DNA of 64,000 nucleotides from Gymnogyps californianus (lineage: Eukaryota; Chordata; Aves; Accipitriformes; Cathartidae), in NCBI RefSeq assembly GCF_018139145.2, contig NC_059478.1, positions 29,759,001 through 29,823,000 of the forward strand. The letters run 5' to 3'. Positions 25,001 to 38,000 of this stretch are shown in pieces; positions within the stretch are counted from its first letter, which is position 1, and every line of letters begins with the position of its first letter. The position numbers and the translations under genes are program-made. The notes under the pieces are model-generated. The model was not told where the DNA came from. It saw nothing but the letters and a program-made list of their open reading frames with translations, and made no database searches.

Positions 25001-28000
25001 CTAGATTAAAAAAAAAAAAAAAAAAAAGAACTAGGCTAATTTTAAGTTTACATTACATTAGCAAAAAAACCCCACCCAAACTATTCCCCCCAATCCAAAC
25101 CCTGCTGTACAAGCAAAATAGGTACAACACAGCAAATACAACACAGCAAAAGGCAGTGTTTCTCCCAGCATCAGGTGTGGACTATAACATATGACTTTCC
25201 ATTATGGATTCCTCTGAGAGTCCTGCAAATTAATTGCAGTTAACAAATACTGCTACAATTAGTCCCTTATTTTTAAAAGACTAGGGTTTTTCTCCTTCAT
25301 TGCGTAATTGGTAGCAATGATGTTAATTGACAGGGCTCCCTTTCAGTTTGCAATTCTACTTAAGGATTGCTATGGATTGTCACAAAAATAGAGCACTAGA
25401 TAGGCGTAGGGTTTTGCATATGTTTCTCTTGTTAAAAGCAAAAGCCAGTCAAGGGAAAAAACAGCCCAACACAAGTTTTACACTGGCTCCCTGCAGTGTA
25501 GACTGGTGGAACAGAAGATGTTCTTTCAAGCTAGTAATTGAGGAAGGGCAAGGAATAAACAAATGTAAACTTTTCAGCAGTGTGCCTGTGCATGATTCAG
25601 TATTCATTTCAAACATCAGAATTCCTGAATTCAGAATTGCTGTATTTCCATTTTGAACCCGTGCTACCTCAGAGTGCCCACTACCAGGTGCTTTGCAGGA
25701 AGGAGGTTAAAAAAACCACTAGTAGATGGCTAGGGAAGAAAAACAATGTGCCAATGGGGGAAGGAAATTTTTTAATCTTCCTGGCTTTGTCCTGAAAGCA
25801 AGAATCTTGCTTATGTTTTGTAAAACCAAGCAGATCTTTTAAAAGCAAAGCAAAACAGATACAGCTGCAAAGGGTAGATTTGTCTCACCTTATTTTAACT
25901 ATCTAAAAATTAGCTGGTTTCAGCTATTTGTCCACACTTCTCCTGTAGCCAATGGAAATAATAGACAGCAACCAGCACTTGGCAATTCATCCTGGCCCAG
26001 GAGAGATATTTCACCCTGTAGCAACATGTGTTCCTGCCATTTGCTGTTGGAAGGGACCCAGGTGGCTCTCTTGGAGCAGAGGCCTGCCTTTCAGATATTT
26101 GTACGCAGGTGAGATGAATCCCAAATGGCAAGACTGCAATGTGCTTACTGTTAACAACAGGCAAACACTGAAAAGCAGAGGTGCGCAGAGATTTTGTCCA
26201 TCTCTCACAGTTCCCACAAATATTTATGGAAGATATCAAATGCAGATCAACTCACACTTTGATAAGTATACTATATTGCTCCTACGTCACTGAAATCAGC
26301 AGAAAAACAAACAAGCAAACATCCATTGGTACTGATATGAGTAAGCAAGGATCCAAAATTACCCATCATGAAAGCTGCTGGTAACTTTGCCTCATGATGC
26401 TCTCCTTGCTCCTGCTGTTCTCCAACAAAGCCATCAAACATTTGCACAGTGCCAGGATGGAGGTGGCTCTGGTACATGGGTGCATCTCTGACTGCGAGTA
26501 ACAGGGGGAGGCATTTAACATTTAAACCATAAGCAGTGTGTGACATCCTAGCAGAGCTGTGGCATGGTATCACTGCATGTTAGAGTATAATGAAAATCTG
26601 TTGTATAAGGAGGCGCCTCAGGCTCAGAAAGGTTGAAATGGTCATACAAACTGTAGATGGCTATTTTAGTGGAATAGGATTCAGACATTGCATTGATTAA
26701 ATGTTTTTTGCCTACTCTGAATGGAAGAAATGCACTAAACCATTTATTCGTTACTGAAACACATACTAAAAAAAAAAGAAAAAGAAAACGAGTTAATTTT
26801 TCACACCAGGACATGAAAAGTCAAGACAAACTTGCTTTTTAAGAATTGCTATTATCCTTTACCTGTGAAGTGTCTCTCTTCTTATCTGGAAATGTTTTGA
26901 ACACCCCAGAAGTTCAGGCTGCTTTAAGGAGCGGTTCTGAAATGCAAAGAGCGTGTAAAAAGCAATGTAATGGTCTGCTTGAAGAAAGAACATTTTGTCT
27001 TCTGACAGTCAGATTCTGACCATGTTGATTAGAGCAAAACCTTTGAGCAAAACTGGCCTGCTTCACTGAGTTTCTTTTACTAGCTCTTGTCCATGGCAAA
27101 TGGACATTTTATTTTATAGATGCACATTACACTTATTCTTACATGCCATCTGCAGTTTTCACTGCTTCTCATTGGTGATTATTCTTCTTGAAAGGAAAAG
27201 ATCAGGCAAATTAATGGACAGCATTCACCACGAATCCTTTCTCCTTTTCCTTTAGGACATTCCCGAAATGCAAATGATGAGAACAAGAAATGGTTCAATA
27301 CTCTTTATGACAGCTGTCTGTGTCAGGGTTAATTAGACTCCATCAGGTAGCCAGATATTCCTAGAGAGAAAATCTTTGTCATTAATAAACACATCTGGCT
27401 TGGATTTTGTAGCACACGGTCTAGTAATATCACAGAATAAAAGACTGGTAGCTGACATGGGCTTTCTTCCCAGCCAGATTGACTCTTGCATTTAAAATGC
27501 ATTAAGTGAGTTTGTCTTTTCTGAAGGCTGAATTCTGACTTGAAGCACAACCTGTGAGCCAGATTCCCTTAGGTCAGAGACTGGATTTGAATGAGACGGG
27601 GGGATCAGCATCCACTATATAAATACAGTTTATGGAGCCTTATTTAAACTATCAAATTGTCTTCAATAATTCAAAATTTGAAGCATGCAAATTATTTTCT
27701 AAAGCCCCAGAATGAAAATGGGTCATGGCTTTAACATGAAGCCTAATCTAAAACAGGCAGCACTTCATGAACAAGGGTAATCGCGTTGCGATGAAATCTG
27801 AGCTAATGAAACAGGTTGTCCCTGCAAAACCTTATTGCTCTGAAGGGCATGTCCGCTTCTGCTTTGCAGTCCAGCATCTCCTCCTCCCAGATGATGCAAT
27901 TCCATCATAATCCTAAATCCTGGTGTTGTGTAACAGGACAATTGCGTGCAGGAGGAAGCAGCGGGGGTGTCAGTTTGAGCCAGAGAGCGGTTAATGCGGC

Positions 28001-31000
28001 GCTGCCCAAGTGACTCAAGCAAGAGCAGACCTGGGAAGGCACTTTGGCTGTTCTCAGCCCTGCTCAACCTTCTCTTCTCCACTGTGAGAGAAGAAAGTAC
28101 ATTTTCCATGTAGGACAGGAGATAAAAGAGAGATACAGAGAAAGGAATCATGTAGCAGATGTGGGAAACAAAACCAAATTTCCTGACTGTCAGGCCTCTG
28201 CAAACGTGAAAAGCCCATATTTCCCTTGGTACACTTTACTACAATTTACACTCTGAAGCGTGTTTTTCTTTGTCCGGGATTCCAGTGACTTGCACCCTAC
28301 CTGTTAGGACTGCTTACCCACCAGTGCTGGCTTGGAGCAGGCAGGTTTTCAGCAGTTCGACCGCTCACAGCTGCCATCTGGCACCTCCACAGAACGTTCT
28401 GAGGAGAGACAAAGCCAAACTTCTCCAAACTTAGTCTCATTACAGAGATTTTCATAAGTTTTTCAAAGTACAGAATTACTATACCATGGTGCTGTAGCAG
28501 AGAGCTTGCCATTACTTCTTCTCAATAGAGAGACAGGAGTTGCTGTGCTCTCTGAGATCAATACTTCATATGCTCTAGAGGTCTGGCTCTGAAAGCAGGT
28601 GGGATTAGCTCCATCTAACAGGACTACCACACAGAAGAGTCCTGGGAGACTCAAAGGAAGTTACTACCTTTTGGGAACTGATTTATGCCAGGAAGCACGG
28701 TCTTTTGCATCCCTTTCATGTTTCCCTTACCTAAGGTAATGACCATTCTTACTATTTGTGAAAATGGACAAAAGGGACTTTTTGCTGGAGACTGCTGTGC
28801 ATGAGAAACAGTATTATTTAAAGCCTTCCTGGAGAGCCGGTGTATGCATGTACAGGCACATTGCATTTCAAGCATTCTCTTACTGCCACATCCTTCCTTA
28901 GCATTGACATGTCCCATCTTGGCATGCCCAAAGGGCAAACGTTTTTAGCAGGATGAGCTCTTCCCAGAGTCTCTGCAGTACCCAGAACCATAGGTTCAAG
29001 GTGACTGAGAAGGAGTCTTAGGCTTTACTACAGTAATAAGTAAAATACTGTGATGTAGTAAACAGGGCCTCAGTTTGGCCAACTGGAAGGCCAAATCCCT
29101 AAATTCCAGGTGCTGTGAGAAGTTGTTTTTCTTCCATAATCTTTATTCCTTCCCTGGTTGCTTTTTAATCGGTTTGTTTGGGAGATGCTCCTTGAGCAAC
29201 AAAACACCACAGAACTGGTACATCTTCACATCCTTCAGTGACAAGAATTGCCATTTTGCAATTCATCCACTGCAGACTCACCCTGGGAGGAAGCAGCTTT
29301 AGCTGGAGGTTGGAAGAGCGGAACAAGAGGCTGTTGTGATGTAGAGGGATGCAGGGAAGAGCTGCTTGTGCAGAGGGCTCAGCCACTCTGTTATGGGGGG
29401 ATTAGTCCCTTGAGTAGTCCCTTGAGTAAACCCCCTCTTAAATGGCTATGGGGTTTCCATGGAAGGGTGCTTCAACTCCCCATCTGCATAAGCAGGAATA
29501 AAAGTCACCTCCCCTCAGCTGAAGGCCATGTCCGGCAGAATGCTATTATGAAGTTGTTATTTCTGGAAAAGAAAAGCAAATTGGGTTTCATAGCCTGATT
29601 TTAGTCCCATATGTGTTTTTAATTTCCCAAACTAGGGATTTTGATTACAAGAACCTCTGCATGAAGTTCTCTTTTTCCCCTTGCACCTTTGCTGACATAC
29701 CCAGCTGGGCGCTGATGCACGGTTGAGCAGACAGCGGCTATGATTATGGCCCTGCAACATTTTGATAAGAGAAGTGCAGCAATTTTCTATGTCAGGCTGT
29801 GATGCAGTATAAAAAGCCTATTTCTGTTAGACTATTTCAGCTTAAGTATTTGTGCACTGTTCATGCCAGCCTCAGCTAGAAAATAACACTGTGCCGCATC
29901 ATGAAAGATTTCTAAGTGAAGGCAAGCTGTTCCAAAAGCAAAAGCCAAGGTATTCTGGACAGGTGTAAAAGCAGAACCACCAGCTGTGCTTTGAGATGGA
30001 CTAGATGAAAAGACTTTGAGATGGACAAATGAGAAGTCCTGATAATATTGGGACTAATCTAAATTCCTGCATCAAAAACCTGTGGAAATGGGGATTAGTT
30101 ACTATAGTAGTTGCAAAGATGGAGCCAGTTGCAAACTGCAGTACTGTGCAGCCCCTGCCACTGCTGCAACATGCTCCGGTTTAGCTCAGGCAGGGTGCAT
30201 GGCTCTCCCTCAGCTGTTGCAGGGAGCAGGGGCTTCTGCTTGCAAATCGGGGTCGGAGTTTTGCAGCTCAGGACAAAACTGCTCCACGACAGAGTATGTC
30301 TTTAAGCTGAGAGAGATACTTTGCACTGCATCAGCTTTGTGTTCTCCATTGTAAAACATTGCCAGATCAGGATGCTGCATTTTACAGATCCACGGTGAAG
30401 AGGTAAACGATCACATGGTGGGTAGAGCTTGGGGCAATGAAGGGTTGGAAAAAAAAGGGGAGGGGAGGGAATCAGCATTTAAGTGAAGGTGGAATAGAGA
30501 GAGCAGCAAGTGGCCTTCCCAGTGCAGGGGGCTCCTGGGCCTCCCCTTTTTGCTGGGAGCTGTGGGACGAGGGGATCTGCGTGCCATTGGTGCTGTGTGC
30601 CATGGGCCCTGCGCGCCTCGGCTCTGTGCTGGCATGGGCCTGGGAGGTGGAGGGCTCACCCAGCTGAAAAGGGTGTGCTGCTGCTCACCTCTGCTCTTCC
30701 ATCCACAGCCACAATGCAATCCGCTGGGCTTCTTTTCTGGAATTTGTCTTTGTTCTGATTTTAATTTTTCCTTCTGTTTTTCCTCTTCCAGCACAGGGTG
30801 TTTCCCAGTGCAGAGCTCTAGAGCAGAGCTGTCCCTCCACTCCTCCATGGCTGTCCCCTCCCACAGCAGCTGCTTCTTAAACAGGAATCCAACTGAAGCG
30901 CCAAGTAGGTTTTGCATTCTAAAATCTGGAAACCTCCTCAGTGATTCTTTGCAGATCTCATTTATTTCCAGTCTTTATTACTATATGTGTGGTTTCCAAA

Positions 31001-34000
31001 GCACAACTCACATGGAAATGTGCAGTGTATTTAATTTGGACATATTCTCAGAGCTTCTTTGCTGCAGACAGAACTTGCTCAAATGAATGAAGAAATATAT
31101 TTAATTCTTTGAAACTTAGTGGGTTGTTTTGTTAGACACAGACATCACCACAGCAACCATTTTTAATTAGTGGCTCTCTAGCAGTCATGTTACCTTTCTC
31201 ACTTGCCTTACATTGAGGACAGTTAATTTCTGTGTTTATCTGGTCTGCTTGGGATGTACATGATGCGCTAATAAAGAGAGAGAGAACAATAATGATGCTT
31301 AGCACTTATACAGCACTTATTTCATTTTGCTGCATAAATATTAACTGATGAATCTTCACAAGAGCCCCAAAGAACAGATTAATACTATTATCTTTCTATT
31401 TAGGGAAATAGAAGCAGAGACATGAAAGACAATATGAAAAGGAAACAGAAGTGCACAGGTGTGCTCTTCTAAGCTTTTTATAGCATATGAAAGAGGCCTG
31501 TAGATGTTGTATATAATTCTGCTTACAGTTTACATTTAGGTGTAACAGGAATATTAAATCTTGCCTTCCTCTGGCTTTACTGGGAACTTGACAAATGAGG
31601 AACAGAAACATCCTTAGAATTTAACCAAAAGGTCAGAAAGTTAAGCCATCAGGGAGGATTTTTCTTCCAAATGTTTTACTTCAACAGGCATTAAAGATAG
31701 TAAAGACTTGGAAACAGAATGAATAAAAATCACTTATCTCAGTTAGGCACTGCTTCCTTGCCATTCTGCTTTCTTCAGAAGTAATCATCCTGCTCCTCCA
31801 TGCACAGCCCTGCTTCAGTACTTTCTGGGCTGCTTTTGTGTCAGGTGCAGATTCCCGCACCACGGTCCTTGGACCTACATTTTAAACCTAAACTGAGCAA
31901 GAAAAAAGGGACCTGTTTTTGGACAGATGATAAGCACTGGCTGTTCTATCATCCAACTTTTGAAAAACCCTCCAGTACTTCTTTAGTGACATTGAATATA
32001 TTTAGTTCCAAAGAACAGAAATTAATCCCTTCAACAATTAAGATACTTCATTCTCTGATAGCATTACTATCCTTGAAGAAACACAATACGTAAATGAATT
32101 TTATAGCTCGTATTCCTTGAAAGATGCATTTGTCCTTTCAAAACAGAGACATTATGTTCTTAAAATCGATTTTTAATTGAAAAGCCTCCCACTGCCTACA
32201 TACAGATGTGGATGTTTTCTGATTACTGCTAATCAAACTTCAGGGTTGATGCGTTTCCTGTTCAAGGAAGAGCAGGATAAACTCATGTTAATGAAAGAGA
32301 GGAAGCAACGTTAGTCTCAGGGGTTAAAACAGATGGGCTTATCTTGACTTCCATTGGGTTTGCAGAGAGGGAGTAAAAATTTATTTTAGATAGAGCATGT
32401 TCAATTAGATGCAATGGGTTTATATGCAGAGTATATAATGAAAAATGTGTTTATATACTTAGTGATGTCTACTCTGCAAGTTGAGGTATGAGTGTAACCA
32501 TGTCAGTTTGCCTCCCCTCTGTATGAAGAGTGGTGCTGCAGTGTCTTGTGGTTTAGCTTGTGAATAGCACGGCTGCACTTGGGGCCAAACACGCAGCAAA
32601 GATACCACCTGATCTGCCAAGACAGCGTTTACTAGTGCATGAAAGGAGAGACCCTGATAAGAGTTTTGAGGCAGTAATGCTAAAACGGAAAGTGCTTCAG
32701 CAGGGCAATAGCGGTAGATAAGTTCTCAGAAGTACAAGTCCTCCTGCCTGGGCAGGCTGCTTGCCATGATTGTCCCCGTATTGACACCACACGTAGTCCT
32801 GGTGTGCTTTCAACAGGCACCTTGGGTAGCCTGTGCCCCTGCTCTCGAGGACTGCCCGGCGCGTGGCAAGCAGGAGAAACTTTGTGAGTCTTGGCCTTGC
32901 ACGACAAGCCGGTGCACACCTCGCAGTTGTCCAGCTGCTTTGTCAGCGCACCAGTGTAAGGGTGAGTCTGGTGTGGCTTGTCAAAGCTCAGGGTTAAAAA
33001 TTTTATTGGCATATAGGAACCAAAGCTAAAGACAGATTAAAGAAAACAAAGCACATCACCTGTAGTTAGTTATCCCTGGTTTTAACAAGTTTTTCAGGAT
33101 TTTCTTCCCAAGTACCACAAGCTATAAGGTAACTTGGAGTTGAGGGCGGATTCGAGTAACTATTTCCAAAGCTGAAAGTGGCGCTGAGGACCCTGCCCTC
33201 TGCTGTGATCATCAATCCATGTTTGTACTCCAGGTTCATTGGAGTAGCTGCCTGAGTACAGAAGATTTTCCTCCCCAGAGTCTTTTCTCTGAGATATTAG
33301 CAAATGTGCAAATATTACTTTGACATCGTAGGTAGACCTGCCTTCTTCAAGTCTTCCCTTAATGTACACCTTGCATTCCTTAGTTAACACATTTCTACTT
33401 CTTATCTTTTCAGGGCTGCCATGATACTTTATAGATCATGTACCATGAGCAACAGTGGTTGTGCTTACACCTTTGTAGAGTTGTGGCTTCCAGCTCATTG
33501 TGAACTTGGCAGCGAGTCTCTGCTGGTGATTTTGCTGCCTGTATTAGGTAAGTGCTTTTTCTCAGTTAATGTTCCTCTCTCCATCACACTTACTATTAGT
33601 CCTGTAGTCCTGCCGCCACAGTCATTTAAGGTGCAAAATGCAATGTATGACCAGAGCTACTTTGAGAGTTCCTTGTTTTCAGTAAGAAAATCTACCATTT
33701 TCTCATGTAGCTGTTGCAGCAAATGTTGCAGTTTACTTCTTTTAGTGGATTTTGCCATAGAAAAAGGCTCTATAATGAGCAGCAGTTTGGGGGAGACTGC
33801 AACCATGCAAATCTGCACTCACTGGCCTCCTAGAGCCAGGGTAGCATGTGCCACTTGTGGACTCCTGTGATGTCTACTGCCTTCTTTGATGGAGTTTTTC
33901 CTCACACCAGTTTAATGCTTTGTATTTTTTGGTTGCAGAAGGAAAACAGTGAAATTATTTGCAGTGATGTCCCAATAAATTTTCATTTCAGTAAAATAAA

Positions 34001-37000
34001 CTGCAAGCGATCACACGACAAAGAAGCTGTTAATGACTTACACTGTTTCTTTTGAAAAAATTTTTTTTTTTAAACAAGAACACCTGCACAAAGCACTGCA
34101 CTTAAAATTGTTCATTTAATCTGAACTGGCCCCATTCAATCTCCTCGCAATCAGAGGAACCACAAACCCCATCAGTGTAATTTTATTGTCTTAAGTGAGC
34201 AAATGCAAGCATGTAGTGTGTCAGTATGGTCAAATTGAACCTCACCGCATCTTCTAGTCACTCTGGACCATTCACAGGCAAAAATCTTTCTAAATCTTTC
34301 TCTTCCTTGCAGCTCCTCCAGGTACTTTTGGGGAAAGTGCCTCCCCAGCAGGGACTGGTAATTGGTTGTGGGTTTCCAGGGGTCAGTAAGGGCAGGTGGA
34401 TGGGGCTGATCTCTTGTATGAGTCCATCAGCTTTTGAGAGAGAGGCTTAAGGCAGAGACTAAAACATGTTAGAAGCCTTGGGATCCTAGCAAGTACGAAG
34501 AATACAGTTGTCACATCCCTTTGCTTTTTAATGGAGATTGCTCCCTCTAAAATATACGAACGTATTGATTTCTCTTTTGAGTCAATGATAAAATGTGTTT
34601 CTGCAGCTTTTCTTTTCGTTAGGCTGCATTTGTTACTTGCGTCAATAAATCATTATGTTGAGCTAAACAGAAACTATGGTCTGTTACCCCTGGTGCTCTG
34701 ACTGAGGCCATCAGTCTGCTACGTCCAAGGGGAGCAGCCCACGGTCGGAGGTGCTCCCTAGGAGCACCGCTGTACCTGGGACGCCCAAAGCAAGGGGGTT
34801 AGGAGCTACAGAGGTTCTGGTAATCCTTCCTGGTGTTTGCTGGAGCTACCAAGCTAGCACTTGGGATTTTAAATTGTGAACTCTGAGACATGATGGATGA
34901 AGTGAATATTAATTCAGTTATATATATATGACCAAAGCCCTTCTGGGGAGGGTGATAAGGCAGCACTGTCCTGACAAGGGCAGCTCAGCGTTTTCGTGCA
35001 AAGAGGTAATGGCAGGATGTGCAAATGGGATCCGGTGTTTTATCCCTTGGAAATCTAAGAGAATTGTTTCAGTGAAAGGGGTTTGAGGCCTTCTGCTAAA
35101 TGAGGTGCTTGAAAGGAAATGAGCTGAGTCTCTGGGTCACACCAAGAGCCTTTTTACTGAGCTGGGTGGGTGTGTGAGTTCTGTTTTCACACGGTCCTCA
35201 CTGGGCTTCCTCTGATTTCCTTTGTCTGAAATGGGAGGGTTTGGCTGAAAAAATTATATATTAAGCCATCGTTGCAAAGGACAATATATTCTTCTCTATT
35301 CCATCTCATCAAACAAACCTTTAGAGGCATGTTTACCAGATTAGGGCTGGAAAATCATCTCAGGCTGCTTAGTCAGATCAACAGCTTTGGCCTCTCAGCT
35401 GTGCTTCCCAGGGAGGTGACAGAGCAGGGCTGTCTGTGCCAGCAATGGACACTGTGCCATGGGCCCTCTTTTCTGGGGAGATAGACCACAGCCATTGGAG
35501 AGCTTTCACTTTCAAATAAGGTATTTTAAATAAATCAGGATGTAGTGCACTTTATAGCACTTCTCCTAGGACAGAAACTGGGAGCAGCAGGTTTCCACTG
35601 TTTGCCTTTCCTCTGATTCCAGATATTAGTCAGCTGGCTGGGATTTCTGATGCAACCTTCATACTGGCGTGAAAATAGCAGCATATCACGTGCCAGGTAA
35701 ATCTCTTTTCTTACCAGTAAGTAAATAAAGCAGTTAATTTATAGCATGTTATTGCAATGACAGCACTAACAACAAAAATGAAGAGCAGTTACTCTTTGAC
35801 ACGGTTGAAAAATAAATCTGGGCCAATTCTGATCACTAGTATGACAGGCTACTCTCATTTATTCTGCCTCTCTCTTTCATTGCAATGAACTGCATTTTTA
35901 CATTGACCCTTTGCTAGTTATCTTCTCTGATGCTAAGGAATCACATCTTGTCTGCACTTCCCAGCATGCTGAAAGGACTGTTGTTCTTCGCCTGGGTTTA
36001 GACACTACCCTACTGTAGTCAACTTGAAGTAAATAAATGTTCAACCAAGTAGAGCTTCCCTTAGACTGCCAGGACTCCTGCATCTGTGCTGCTGGGTTGT
36101 TCTTGCTCACTTGCATATTGTCCTTTTACTACATTCATTCATTGTATTCGTGGTGGTTGAGGAAATCATGAGCTTTCTGCTGGAAAGATCAGTAAACACA
36201 GGAAAAAATTGCCTGCAGCGATTGTGAAGCCTCCAGTAGACGTTAGACAGGGCAGATAGCTATCAGGTATGATAAATACAGATAATTCTGGCTTGGGACA
36301 GAGAAATAGACTGCATAACCACAAGGCCCCTTCTAGCTCAATTTGCCCAGGTTTCTGTATAGCACATACGTTATTAGTATGCATATTAGTGTCCCAGTGT
36401 GGTGCGTTTTAGTATCACTCGTACTGCAATAAAATTTGATTTCCCCAGGAGAACATTCATACAAAATTACCTTGTGCCATCCGCAAGAATGAAAAGAGTA
36501 TGACTTTTGCATCTAAATACAATGATGTTTTCATGACAGAAAACTGGTGAGCAGTGGCTGATGTGCTGGAGAGCAGTGCCTGGTGTGAGTGTGCATTGCT
36601 GTGCCCTGAACAAGGCTGGGGCGTGCTTGAAAGTGGTGCCTCTTGAACAAACCAGGAAAAGCAGAGCCCCAGGTCATCGGGTGATCACAAAGGATTGGAG
36701 CACTGGGAAATAGCTGTGTTTGCAAAACAGACGGAGAGAGGCTTTGCAGAAATAAAATGGAGAGTTCAATTTGTTTAATAGGAAGATACGAGCTGTCACA
36801 GTCTGGGCTGGTTGCCTAACTCAATGGACCCACTCACTGGACCCCCAGCACTTCCATGCTCTTGGATTCAGGGCAGTTCTTTGGTTACGGCTCCTGGATG
36901 CCAAAGCGAAGGAGAACTCTAACACTTTTTGTGCAGAAAGACCCTACAGTTTAACCTCTTTGGCCTCTGAAAAGAGAGGTTTCAGCCCTCACATCTTCCC

Positions 37001-38000
37001 GACAAGAAATGCAAAGCAGGTCACGCAGGCTCAGCAAGCCAACCTGCTAATCACCTTCCCTCTGTTCTTGAACTAGGCAGGAATGGTGCAAATTCCTGGA
37101 AAAAATCTAAACCCTGAATGCAGCTCCTGCACCAATGCCTCCCATGTTCCTCCTCCCCAAGCTGCCTTCTCTGTCCTCTGAGGCTTTCTGGCGGGCAAAG
37201 CCAGCAGCCCTGCTTACAAAGATGGGATCGATCAGCATGTGCATCAGGCATGTCCCTGAATTATCAGATTTGCTCATATTTTCATCTGGTATAGTCACAA
37301 CAGAAAACACGGGGAAAAAAAAATATAAAAGCAGTATAGCCTTTCTGTATTTGTGACTTTTCCTCTTTTTCTCCCAATACAGATTAGTGGTGTCCGTATT
37401 TGCTTTTGCTGTGCCACGAGATTTGGTGATTACAAATCAGCACAAGTCCTTACCAGGTTCCTAGCTACCTAGCGTACAACTCTTCGTCCACTCACCACAT
37501 CTATTGACTCATTTTCTCAACTTTTGTCTGAGATCCGATGGTTTCTGTTCATCTGAGGGACCTGTGTTCTTGCTTTCTCTTCTGCCCTGTCATTAGACTG
37601 GTCTTCAGTTTCCATAGAGATTGCAAGCCTCATCTTGCCCTCTGAATCACGGTCCCTTTGTTGCGTTTCATGACTGCAGAAGGACATTAGTTTGCTCCAG
37701 GCACTTAAGTAGAGAAAAAGATGTATTTGATTCCCTCAGCATAACAGTAATTTAAACAAGAGCAGCCTCAGACTATGGAGGGACTACAGAGAGCAGGTTA
37801 TTATGCAAAGGTCACTGTGTGGAGGCTTTAATGAAACAGAGTTTCATGGAGCACTTGATGGCAAATGAAGGCGGGACCTTGAGGTCTCGAGAGGAGACAA
37901 GACTATCCTCATTCCTCTAATGCAAAAGCAACAATGTCCTAATTACAGAAAGCCAGGAAGATTAAGAGACACTGATTATAGCTCGCAGGTATTAGCTGTG
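25001..38000. other. intergenic DNA with small simple repeats
   Basis: It contains an A-run near 25009-25027, an exact 14-bp direct repeat (TACAACACAGCAAA twice, 25123-25150) and a 12-bp direct repeat (29403-29426). Stretches near 25200-25300 and 29700-29830 hold homeobox-like TAATTG and GATA-like words and a TATAAAAAG word near 29810, and could be conserved regulatory elements, but sequence alone does not show it. ORFs of 110-178 codons near 30411-31086, 32680-33012 and 33421-33870 overlap others on the opposite strand and have no recognisable domain. Confidence 0.4.

Noticed and set aside
30411..31086. ORFs of 168 codons (minus) and 178 codons (plus) facing each other
   Set aside because: Overlapping antisense frames without recognisable domains, splice support or CpG island; chance is sufficient.
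33421..33870. 149-codon plus-strand ORF beginning MILYRSC
   Set aside because: No family resemblance and no promoter or exon context. A cysteine cluster in the middle is not organised as a known motif.
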